A stretch of DNA of 22,753 bases from positions 1 through 22,753 of the IMG/VR virus record IMGVR_UViG_3300008261_000170, one strand, 5' to 3'. This stretch comes from a virus. This document shows, piece by piece, positions 16,473 to 22,753 of the stretch. Each line of letters opens with the position of its first letter. Positions within the stretch are counted from its first letter, which is position 1. The notes below the pieces were generated by a model. The model searched no databases. It was not told the origin of the DNA and was given only the letters and a program-made list of their open reading frames with translations. Both the position numbers and the translations under genes were made by a program.

Positions 16473-17945
16473 TTATTTAGCTTCCAATTCAGCTACCTTA
16501 GCGGAAAGCTCTTGAATTGCTTTGAGCATTGGAGCAATCAGTTCTTCGTAACCGATAGAAAGAACATCGTCTCCACCTTTTACAGAGTGATCTTGGAATC
16601 CACCGAAATCAATTCCTTTAGCGTCAAGAACCGCTTTTACTTCTTGAGCAATCAAGCCATGATGGAAGCGGCTACGTTTCTTGGAACCATCGTGAGTGAT
16701 GTTGGCAAGTTTTACGTCTTCAAGCCACTTGTCTTTTGCTACCTTATATGCAGCCTTTTCCGATTCTGTAGCATCTTGCTCTGGGGCTTTAGGTGCTTTA
16801 GCGCGATAATCTTCACGCATATCCCATTTGAAATCTACTGGACGAAGTGCGTTTACAAACTCAAGCCCAAGGGTTGTGTCACGAATATCAGCTTTATCTC
16901 TGATGTCGGAACGATTTTGGACTGCACCATATGCATAAGTTGTCGTTGCGGAATTTCCAAGTTGAACTTGATTGGAGCCAGTAACATCTGTATTATAGCC
17001 TAATCCAGTTGTATTAGTGTAATTACTGATATTTAATGAACTATATCCAATTGCTGTATTATTGCTTCCAGTTGTGGTTACCCCTAATGCATTATAACCA
17101 ACTGCTGTATTGAAATCTCCAGTTGTGTTGAATTGAAGCGAAGTCACTCCAACCGCTGTGTTTGCGGTTGCAACAGTGTTATCAAAAAGCGCACCATAAC
17201 CAATTGCTGTGTTGTTGATTCCAGTTGTGTTATCAAAAAGCGCACCATAACCAATTGCTGTGTTGTTGATTCCAGTTGTGTTATCAAAAAGTGCATTTAC
17301 ACCAGTTGCTGTATTGAAATCTCCAGTTGTGTTTGATTGAAGTGCGTTTGCTCCGACTGCGGTATTTGATGCACCAGTTGTATTTGCTTGCAGTGCGCTT
17401 GTTCCGCTTGCCGTGTTGTAGTTTCCAGTTGTGTTTGATTGAAGTGCGTTTACACCAACTGCAATGTTTTGAATACCAGTTGTATTTGCTTGCAGTGCGC
17501 TTGCTCCGACTGCGGTATTTGATGCACCAGTTGTGTTGACATTGAGTGAGCTTGCTCCGACTGCGGTATTTGCAGTTCCAGTTGTGTTGGCTGCGAGTGC
17601 TGATGCACCTGATGCTGTGTTTGATGCGATATTTCCACCACCTTTACCAACAGTAAGTCCGTTGATAAGCGTGTCGTTTGAAATGGTCTTAACTCCAGTG
17701 ATCGTTTGTGCCGTATCTGTTGTTACCATGTTGGCAGCAGGAATATTAGGAGCAGAAATCGCGCTAGTGAATGTCTTAACGCCAGTGATCGTCTGTGCGG
17801 TATCCGTTGTTACCATGTTGGCAGCAGGAATGTTAGGTGCAGAAATAGCGTTAGTGAACGTCTTAACGCCAGTGATCGTCTGTGCCGTATCCGTTGTGCA
17901 GATATCTACTGCAATTACTGCTTGTGTTGCTTTTGTGAGTGCCAT
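16473..17945 (-). CDS. Tail fibre with YadA-like head repeats and S74 intramolecular chaperone, 490 aa
   Basis: Residues 1-90 contain three 29-residue units with TTDTAQTITGVKTF. Residues about 108-325 are NTAVGxxAL-xx-NTTG units of 17 residues, the pattern of the left-handed beta-roll head of trimeric adhesins such as YadA. Residues 346-490 are an S74 peptidase/intramolecular chaperone domain: SDIRDK at 346-351, FVNALRPVDFKWD, HHGLIAQEV at 433-441-like spacing, and a helix YEELIAPMLKAIQEL at the end. In this family the domain trimerises, folds the fibre and cuts itself off just before the Ser, using a Ser-Lys dyad. Here S346 and K351 keep that spacing, so release is plausible. It is the last of the fibre genes and follows a small assembly-like protein. 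Confidence 0.9.
   Translation of the reverse strand: MALTKATQAVIAVDICTTDTAQTITGVKTFTNAISAPNIPAANMVTTDTAQTITGVKTFTSAISAPNIPAANMVTTDTAQTITGVKTISNDTLINGLTVGKGGGNIASNTASGASALAANTTGTANTAVGASSLNVNTTGASNTAVGASALQANTTGIQNIAVGVNALQSNTTGNYNTASGTSALQANTTGASNTAVGANALQSNTTGDFNTATGVNALFDNTTGINNTAIGYGALFDNTTGINNTAIGYGALFDNTVATANTAVGVTSLQFNTTGDFNTAVGYNALGVTTTGSNNTAIGYSSLNISNYTNTTGLGYNTDVTGSNQVQLGNSATTTYAYGAVQNRSDIRDKADIRDTTLGLEFVNALRPVDFKWDMREDYRAKAPKAPEQDATESEKAAYKVAKDKWLEDVKLANITHDGSKKRSRFHHGLIAQEVKAVLDAKGIDFGGFQDHSVKGGDDVLSIGYEELIAPMLKAIQELSAKVAELEAK
17176..17296 (-). repeat. 51-bp tandem repeat, two identical copies plus partial copy, in the S74 fibre
   Basis: A 51-base unit beginning gtgttatcaaaaagcgcac on the plus strand occurs at 17176-17226 and again at 17227-17277 with no difference seen. 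A third copy starts at 17278 and soon diverges. It encodes one 17-residue NTTGINNTAIGYGALFD turn. Neighbouring turns have the same period but diverged DNA, so this is a recent duplication. Confidence 0.9.
17686..17895 (-). repeat. 87-bp repeats encoding the TTDTAQTITGVKTF units
   Basis: The unit starting gttaccatgttggcagcagg recurs at 17722 and 17809, exactly 87 bases apart, and part of it recurs again near 17686. It encodes a 29-residue linker unit at the fibre N-terminus. Copies differ at several third-codon positions. Confidence 0.85.
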
Positions 17946-17976
17946 AATTTTATTTTAGTTTTGTTGTTAATTAATG

Positions 17977-18381
17977 TCAATTAAGAATGTCAGGCCAAGT
18001 GGCTTTAATTCCTGCTAGGTCATCTGGAAGTGGAGTCAACGTAACGTCACGCAACGCTTGCTTCGCAGCAACGATTTCAGCTTTCTTTGCTTCGTCGTTA
18101 CCCTCAACTGCCTTCATAAAGTCGATGTCGAGTTTTTGCAACTTTGGTGAACGAGCAGAACGGAACTTATCAAGATGAATAGCCTTCGCCTTCTCAATGT
18201 TTACCTTTGCGCCAGTTTCAGCGTCAAACTCGTATGCATTGAAGTAGTCGTTATCAATGTCAACTGACTCAACGATCTTGTATTCTACTCCTTCTGGAAC
18301 GTCTTTGATTGCGTTATTAACGTCACCGCATGGGATGACTACTGCTACTTGTCCGTTTGGTTGTGGGTAAGTGATAAGCAT
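17977..18381 (-). CDS. Tail-fibre-assembly-like small protein, 134 aa
   Basis: An N-terminal beta-rich part (MLITYPQPNGQVAVVIPCGD) with DYFNAYEFD around residue 50 is followed by a Lys-rich helical C-terminal half containing KAKAIHLDKFRSARSPKLQKLD and KQALRDVTLTPL. A helical segment of this kind, ending ALRDVT, is common in small proteins beside phage tail fibres, often annotated as tail-fibre assembly or chaperone. The exact family is not certain. ATG at 18381 lies four bases after the upstream stop. An earlier in-frame TTG at 18396 would overlap the upstream gene and is less likely. Its position between fibre genes supports an assembly role. Confidence 0.78.
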   Translation of the reverse strand: MLITYPQPNGQVAVVIPCGDVNNAIKDVPEGVEYKIVESVDIDNDYFNAYEFDAETGAKVNIEKAKAIHLDKFRSARSPKLQKLDIDFMKAVEGNDEAKKAEIVAAKQALRDVTLTPLPDDLAGIKATWPDILN

Positions 18382-18385
18382 AAAA

Positions 18386-18877
18386 TTAGTTTCCAAAGAT
18401 TTGAGCGCAAGTCCAAAAGCTATCCGCTAATATACCACCATCGTTAATAACATAAATACTTACAGCATTTATAGTTGGAGGTATTGCGTTGTTAATTCCT
18501 ACCATTGCTCCACCTAACAAAGCCCCTCCATTACTTATTTCTGCTGATCCTGTTACAACATAATTTGCATTAGCCATTGGAGTTGTGAATGTAATTGTAA
18601 AATACCCCTGTGCAGTTTTTGTAACGCTAGAAACATTGTATGACGATCTTGGTGGTATAGTGCCAGTAAGTTTCCCATTAAAATTCACCCATGCTTTGGC
18701 TACGTTAGCTCCACTAATTGATGTCGCAGGGATTGTGATATTTCCAGTTCCATCAAATGAAACTCCGTTAATCGTCCGTGCTGTGGTTAGTTTAAGTGCT
18801 GATGGAACTCCATCCGCACTCGTCAGCGTAGTTGTGTCGGTAAAAGTTACTCCTGCGGATGTGATTGTTGTTGGCAT
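18386..18877 (-). CDS. Short tail-fibre tip protein, paralogue of its upstream neighbour, 163 aa
   Basis: The protein contains TARTINGVSFDGTGNITIP near 32-50, a phrase common in phage tail fibres. A C-terminal tip domain from about 60 holds AWVNFNG, a VSSVTK-x-x-x-G-x-x-TITFTTPMANANYVV stretch, and ends in CAQIFGN. The same architecture and many of the same residues are seen in the gene just upstream, so the two are tandem paralogues. Such domains usually form the trimeric tip that touches the receptor. The start follows the previous stop by one base (TAA-T-ATG). The receptor is unknown. Confidence 0.82.
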   Translation of the reverse strand: MPTTITSAGVTFTDTTTLTSADGVPSALKLTTARTINGVSFDGTGNITIPATSISGANVAKAWVNFNGKLTGTIPPRSSYNVSSVTKTAQGYFTITFTTPMANANYVVTGSAEISNGGALLGGAMVGINNAIPPTINAVSIYVINDGGILADSFWTCAQIFGN

Positions 18878-18878
18878 A

Positions 18879-19391
18879 TTATGAGAAGATTTGAACGCAA
18901 ATTACGTTGCTGTCTGAACCATTGTTTGATGGGCCATTAGTGCAATACACTTGCAATGTTCCTGTTGCAAATGTCCGTGTCTGTAAAATTCTACTATCAG
19001 CACTACTGCCTAATGTTCCACTCATTCTTGCTGTTCCAACTGCACTATAATTAGCATCAGCCATTGCTGTAGTAAATGTAATCGTATAATCACCAGCGGC
19101 ATTTTTTAAAACAGAAGATACGTTTCCGTTTGCTCTGATAGTTTGATTAACCCCAATACTGCCAGTTCCATCAAAATTCACCCATGCTCGGCAAGCGTAA
19201 GATGGAGCAGAACCAGTCGTAGTTGATAGCTTGGTAGCAGTATCAGAATTTCCAGTCACGTTGCCAGTCACATTCCCAACCAAGTTTCCTGTGATGCCAC
19301 TCGTCGTAAATGTCGCAGATGTCGTTCCGTTGACTTTAACGTATCCCTGCGCTAAAGACGCATCGTTTTGTAGTGTTAATGATGTTGCCAT
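18879..19391 (-). CDS. Short tail-fibre tip protein, 170 aa
   Basis: The N-terminal part holds Thr/Gly-rich fibre strands (TGNLVGNVTGNVTGNSDTATKL). The C-terminal domain holds AWVNFDGTGSIGVNQTIRAN, then NVSSVLKNAAGDYTITFTT, then MADANYSAVGTARMSG, and ends ICVQIFS. This matches the tip domain of the following gene and a widespread phage fibre-tip domain. It starts six bases after the previous stop, with no clear Shine-Dalgarno site but an A/T-rich leader (AATAATATG). It is probably one of several receptor-binding components encoded in a row. Confidence 0.82.
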   Translation of the reverse strand: MATSLTLQNDASLAQGYVKVNGTTSATFTTSGITGNLVGNVTGNVTGNSDTATKLSTTTGSAPSYACRAWVNFDGTGSIGVNQTIRANGNVSSVLKNAAGDYTITFTTAMADANYSAVGTARMSGTLGSSADSRILQTRTFATGTLQVYCTNGPSNNGSDSNVICVQIFS

Positions 19392-19397
19392 ATTATT

Positions 19398-19919
19398 TTA
19401 GTATTTAATGCAAGGCAATAAAGCCATATTTTTAGGACGAGTTTCAGTATCTCCTATAGAACTAGTTTCTGCTGTCGGGGCATTTCCGTTTCCAATAGTA
19501 ATATAAAATCCACTAGTGCTTGTTGGCCCAGTTCCACTTGTTTGCCCATACGTTCCATTATTCCCTTGGTATGTCGTATGCTTGTGTGATTTATAAGCAT
19601 CTGCAATTTTTGATCCAAGTGTTCCAGCAGCAGTTCCATCTGAATTTGTTCCACTTCCTCTAACAAAATATCCTCTTAAATCTGGCAAAGCTCCAGCAGC
19701 ACCATACGTTGTATTAAGAATAGTGTATAGTGCAGAAAAATCAGCAGTTACGCCTTGAATAGTTCCGCTACCATTTGGAACTACGTCACCATTACAAATC
19801 AAAAATCCAGTTGGTGCAGTTGAAGATGCAAAGTGATATACACTTCCAGTTGGCACTGATCCATTCCCAGTGTAGTTTGGACTTACGATTCCTGTTGTTC
19901 CGTTAATTGTTACTGGCAT
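19398..19919 (-). CDS. Tail collar domain receptor-binding protein, 173 aa
   Basis: Residues 26-44 (GSVYHFASSTAPTGFLICN), 78-88 (LPDLRGYFVRG), H112-K-H114 and the C-terminal ETRPKNMALLPCIKY form the canonical phage tail collar signature (PF07484 type). This domain is found in short tail fibres and their tips, where histidine pairs can bind metal ions. The length of 173 residues leaves room only for a short N-terminal anchor plus the collar domain. The start is supported by AAGGAG eight bases upstream. It follows the collagen-like fibre and leads the set of short tip genes. Confidence 0.9.
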   Translation of the reverse strand: MPVTINGTTGIVSPNYTGNGSVPTGSVYHFASSTAPTGFLICNGDVVPNGSGTIQGVTADFSALYTILNTTYGAAGALPDLRGYFVRGSGTNSDGTAAGTLGSKIADAYKSHKHTTYQGNNGTYGQTSGTGPTSTSGFYITIGNGNAPTAETSSIGDTETRPKNMALLPCIKY

Positions 19920-19927
19920 AATTTTAT

Positions 19928-19933
19928 CTCCTT
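19928..19933 (-). promoter_or_regulatory. Shine-Dalgarno AAGGAG for the tail collar gene
   Basis: The minus strand reads TAAAGGAG, then eight bases, then ATG at 19919. The site abuts and overlaps the TAA stop of the collagen-like gene, so terminating ribosomes could restart here. Confidence 0.75.
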
Positions 19934-22080
19934 TATACTACTGTCCATACTGATCCTGCGGGTACTGTCACAATCACTCCTGCGTTGACTGTAATCGGCC
20001 CTGCGGTCATTGCGTTTTTTGTTAATGGGACAGAATAACTTGATGTCACGAATTGGTCGTTCAAGAAGAACACGGCATCCGTTCCTGCCCCAGTTGCTCC
20101 TGTGCTAGAACCAGTTGCTCCAGTCAAACCTGTCGCTCCATCCAAACCCGTGGCTCCTTGAGTACCAATGCCCGTAGCACCTGTGGCCCCAGTTGGGCCT
20201 CCAGATGGGCCAGTTGCACCCTGAATGCCATTTAGTGACACAATAACAATGACAACTCCGCTTGCTGGTGCTGTCGATAGCGTGATTGTGTATGGGCTTC
20301 CAGCAGTGATTGTATAGTTGTTTGGATCTTGCGAGATGCCATCAAATGCAACAAAGAACGCAGTTGAAAGGGTGGAAATCGCACCAGTTATATTGTAAAT
20401 AAGGGTGGTTCCATCAGAGGTATATGCCCAACGATCTCCACCAGCGGGGGAAATGGGGCCAGTAGCACCAGTCGCTCCTTCTCCAGTGGCCCCAGTCGCT
20501 CCGTCTAAACCGATTGGCCCAGTGGCCCCAGTGCTACCGATACCCGTAGCACCAGCAGGGCCGGGTGCGCCTAAAAGCGAAACGCTCCAGCTTGAAAATG
20601 TTCCAGAACCAATAATGGAGGTAATATTAGCAACCAATGCTCCAGTCAATGGGTTATAACTAACGATGCTGCCAGTCATCTGGTCAGTCGCGCTATTTGC
20701 AATAATGACAGATTGACCAATGCTTAAAGCAAGCCCAGTATCAACAGTTAGACTTTGCGTTCCTGTTGCAATTGTTAGTGAAGTGGTTGAACTGGTTGTA
20801 TATTTGTCTCCAGACAAACCCGTGGCCCCAGTACTGCCATCTAAGCCCGTGGCCCCAGTGCTACCCTCTAGGCCCGTGGCCCCAGTACTTCCCTCCACAC
20901 CTGTGGCCCCAGTACTTCCGATACCCGTGGCCCCAGTGCTACCCTCTAGGCCCGTGGCCCCAGTGCTACCGATACCCGTGGCCCCTGTCTCTCCAGTGGC
21001 CCCAGTAGCCCCGCCCGGTGTTCCTTGTGGCCCAGTGCTGCCAGTCGCACCTAATCCACCATCACCAGTAATTCCAATCATCCAATCAGCAAAGTTTCCG
21101 CTGCCTTGGACTTTGTCTACTTGCAACTTGACCCAAGAATCGTTTACTTCAATAACAATTCCCTCAACCCAATCCCACGGATATGCTGAATTAGCAACTG
21201 CACGAAGTCGAGATCCGTATGTCCACCCAATAGGAGCGGTTGGGCTAAAGTAAAATTGCTTGTATCCAAGCGTGATATCATGTGCTGTAAAACTTTGACG
21301 AACAATAACTGGGGAAATACCAGACGCGCCAGTGCTTCCGTCATCACCAGTGCTTCCCTTCAAGCCAGTGCTTCCCTGCAAACCCGTGGCCCCAGTCAAA
21401 CCTGTTGCACCAAAACCAGTTGCGCCCTGCAATCCCGTGGCTCCGTCAAGGCCCGTGGCTCCTGTTAAACCAGTAGCACCCAATCCAGTGCTTCCCTGCA
21501 AACCCGTTGCCCCAGTACCCCCCACATCTCCAGTGGATCCCTGCAAACCCGTGGCCCCAGTGCTGCCCACAACGCCACTAGCACCAGTGGCTCCAGCTTT
21601 GCTAGAAAGCTCAATGACAGTTAATTCTGATCCAGATGGAACGGGTGTTGAAAATGTTAATACTCTCGGAAGACTTGTGGAAATCGTGTAGTTAATTGGA
21701 TCTTGTACTACACCATCAATATATGCCAAGTAAGCATTACGATCAGGTTGCCATGCTCCAGTTAATGTAAAATTAGTTTGACCTGCTCCTGTAAATCCCC
21801 AACGCAAAAACGATCCATAACCATCGAGGCTATTTGCAAAGACACGAAGCAAGTAACAAAGCAAACCTTCACCTTCTTCGCGGGGAATTTGATCTACTTC
21901 AGCAGTGTTATTTGGGTCACAGGGGATATCCCAAACAACACGTCCATTAATTATAGTCTTATCGATTGTGCCATAAAGTGCATAGACAAGATTGCCAATC
22001 AATGAAGGCACAGATTCTGGGGACACTGACGGGTAAGGAACGTCTGGGCAACAAGTGGATGAAGAGTTAGAGCAAGACAT
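19933..22080 (-). CDS. Collagen-like tail fibre, 715 aa
   Basis: Four collagen-like Gly-x-x blocks (mostly GAT, GST and GLD-type triplets) lie at about 163-256, 339-423, 504-545 and 618-669. Between them sit beta domains. Two are of the type [16 protein letters not shown] (about 90-160 and 550-615), one is a [14 protein letters not shown] type and one a [14 protein letters not shown] type. The N-terminus is Cys-rich ([18 protein letters not shown]) and the C-terminal tip, about 670-715, ends in PAGSVWTVV. Collagen-like phage fibres form triple helices that space out trimeric domains. AAAGGA nine bases upstream supports the start. The protein probably forms a long side fibre. A damaged paralogue sits directly upstream. 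Confidence 0.88.
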   Translation of the reverse strand: MSCSNSSSTCCPDVPYPSVSPESVPSLIGNLVYALYGTIDKTIINGRVVWDIPCDPNNTAEVDQIPREEGEGLLCYLLRVFANSLDGYGSFLRWGFTGAGQTNFTLTGAWQPDRNAYLAYIDGVVQDPINYTISTSLPRVLTFSTPVPSGSELTVIELSSKAGATGASGVVGSTGATGLQGSTGDVGGTGATGLQGSTGLGATGLTGATGLDGATGLQGATGFGATGLTGATGLQGSTGLKGSTGDDGSTGASGISPVIVRQSFTAHDITLGYKQFYFSPTAPIGWTYGSRLRAVANSAYPWDWVEGIVIEVNDSWVKLQVDKVQGSGNFADWMIGITGDGGLGATGSTGPQGTPGGATGATGETGATGIGSTGATGLEGSTGATGIGSTGATGVEGSTGATGLEGSTGATGLDGSTGATGLSGDKYTTSSTTSLTIATGTQSLTVDTGLALSIGQSVIIANSATDQMTGSIVSYNPLTGALVANITSIIGSGTFSSWSVSLLGAPGPAGATGIGSTGATGPIGLDGATGATGEGATGATGPISPAGGDRWAYTSDGTTLIYNITGAISTLSTAFFVAFDGISQDPNNYTITAGSPYTITLSTAPASGVVIVIVSLNGIQGATGPSGGPTGATGATGIGTQGATGLDGATGLTGATGSSTGATGAGTDAVFFLNDQFVTSSYSVPLTKNAMTAGPITVNAGVIVTVPAGSVWTVV
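20813..20993 (-). repeat. 27-bp collagen repeats (GSTGATGLE-type units)
   Basis: The plus strand shows repeated cccgtggccccagt units separated by short variants (ctgccatctaag, gctaccctctagg, acttccgatac), with a basic 27-base or 9-residue period. These are the densest repeats of the second collagen block and are likely to be unstable and hard to assemble. Confidence 0.85.
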
Positions 22081-22089
22081 GAGGTATTA

Positions 22090-22095
22090 TCCTTT
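22090..22095 (-). promoter_or_regulatory. Shine-Dalgarno AAAGGA for the collagen-like fibre
   Basis: The minus strand reads AAAGGA, then nine bases, then ATG at 22080. It lies in the 62-base gap after the broken fibre gene. Confidence 0.65.
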
Positions 22096-22142
22096 AAAAT
22101 AAATTGTGAATATTGTTAATGCAAGCATTATTTTTGTAATAA

Positions 22143-22707
22143 TTATACTATTGTCCAAACTGATCCGCTTGGAATTGTTACAGCAACTCCAACATCAATT
22201 GTGACTGGGCCAAATGTACCTGCATTTTGAAGTGTTGGTATTGTGTAAGATGTGTTTACTGTCTGACCATTTAAAAAGAAAATAGCGTCTGTTCCTGCGC
22301 CAGTTGCTCCCCCAGCAGAACCTTATTGAATAATCATTTGGGTCTTGAAAGACACCATCAAATGCAACTAGGAACGCAGTTGACATTGTTGATATTGCTC
22401 CACTTATATTGTAGATAAGGGTGCTTCCGTCTGATGTATATGCCCACCTATCTCCACCAGCAGGGGAAACTGGGCCTGTGGCCCCAGTGCTTCCTTGCGT
22501 TCCAGCAACGCCAGTGGCCCCAGTGGCCCCAGTGGCCCCATCCATCCCATTGATTCCGCTGGCTCCAGTGGCTCCAACTGGCCCATTTGCTGGGCCTGTG
22601 GCTCCAGTGGCCCCAACATTAGGCCAATTGCAATCCATTGAATTTAATGGAGCGCAACCGCAATTTGTAGAACTTTGAGGACTTGGAATCCAGTTAAATT
22701 GAGCCAT
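22143..22707 (-). pseudogene. Frameshifted short collagen-like fibre gene
   Basis: From ATG at 22707 the frame reads [20 protein letters not shown], a collagen block (GATGATG and similar), then [11 protein letters not shown] and [15 protein letters not shown]. After this it becomes nonsense and stops at 22195. The +1 frame from about 22318 reads [19 protein letters not shown] and continues to a proper tip ending PSGSVWTIV and a TAA at 22143. The intact downstream fibre has the same two parts with about 65 residues between them. So this copy has lost roughly 195 bases and shifted frame, or the assembly has. There is no clear ribosome site before ATG; an in-frame TTG at 22725 is an alternative start. 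If translated, only a truncated protein would be made. Confidence 0.78.
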
Positions 22708-22734
22708 AGGAAAGAATTTAAACAATTACATTAA

Positions 22735-22751
22735 GACAATTATATTGTCAA
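22735..22751 (-). promoter_or_regulatory. Possible promoter/operator with inverted repeat
   Basis: The minus strand reads TTGACAATATAATTGTC just upstream of the first fibre gene. It contains a perfect TTGACA, an overlapping TATAAT and a 6-base inverted repeat, GACAAT-ata-ATTGTC. The TTGACA and TATAAT are too close to be a pair. A TGTAAT box 15 bases downstream of TTGACA is a weak match. The site could also be an operator. The window edge hides anything further upstream. Confidence 0.3.
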
Positions 22752-22753
22752 CG

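Noticed and set aside
17176-17640. CRISPR-like regular repeats
   Set aside because: The 51-base period has no unique spacers and encodes regular 17-residue turns of a fibre.
17533-17958. Plus-strand open frame of about 140 codons opposite the S74 fibre
   Set aside because: Its repeats mirror the TITGVKTF repeats of the minus-strand gene, and the product has no independent features.
20405-21691. Long plus-strand open frames reading [15 protein letters not shown]-type repeats
   Set aside because: They are the complement of the collagen Gly-x-x codons. The minus frame is a recognisable fibre with a ribosome site, and no plus-strand gene occurs elsewhere.
22117-22135. Hairpin taatgcaagcatta followed by ttttt, terminator-like
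   Set aside because: The T-run lies on the plus-strand side, while all genes run on the minus strand. The loop is too tight and the stem is short and AT-rich.
22143-22707. Programmed +1 frameshift joining the two parts of the short fibre
   Set aside because: No recognisable slippery site or rare-codon stop context was seen at the junction, and about 65 residues present in the paralogue are missing, so deletion or assembly collapse is simpler.

Overview
The window is part of a tailed bacteriophage genome, or a prophage or metagenomic phage contig. It carries virion structure and host-adsorption genes packed end to end. Every supportable gene lies on the minus strand, so transcription runs from the right edge to the left edge. 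Gaps between genes are mostly 0 to 14 bases and the largest is 64 bases. There are no tRNAs, no rRNA and no housekeeping genes. The host cannot be named. Base composition leans AT-rich, few starts have a clear Shine-Dalgarno site, and most genes look translationally coupled to the gene before them.

Layout in transcription order (right to left). (1) About 22.75-16.47 kb is the adsorption module: a frameshifted collagen-like fibre gene, an intact 715-residue collagen-like fibre, a tail-collar protein, two tandem paralogous short fibre-tip proteins, a small protein resembling tail-fibre assembly factors, and a fibre with a YadA-like repeat region and a C-terminal S74 intramolecular chaperone. 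(2) 16.47-15.73 kb holds two small acidic proteins of unknown role. (3) 15.72-9.84 kb is the short-tail module: a 1246-residue protein whose two ends resemble T7 gp11-type tail adaptors, separated by about 890 residues of repetitive beta domains, then a 712-residue protein resembling T7 gp12-type nozzle or stabilisation proteins. (4) 9.84-0 kb is a cassette that by position and composition matches the internal-virion or ejection proteins of podoviruses. It contains several small or mid-sized Gly/Ala/Gln-rich proteins, a 531-residue protein, and a giant protein (at least 1495 residues, cut by the left edge) with an HExxH metallopeptidase-like motif. Two enzyme-like genes sit between the virion genes: a PP-loop PAPS-reductase-family protein and a CxxCxxCC (YkgJ-like) cysteine-cluster protein.

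Together these genes would build a short tail with several kinds of receptor-binding fibres and a set of proteins possibly injected with the DNA. The podovirus assignment rests on the adjacent adaptor and nozzle pair followed by internal-virion-like genes; it is an inference from sequence character and order. The most unusual elements are the oversized adaptor, the two cysteine/sulfur-type genes locked into the ejection cassette by stop-start overlaps, and the broken paralogue of the collagen-like fibre.
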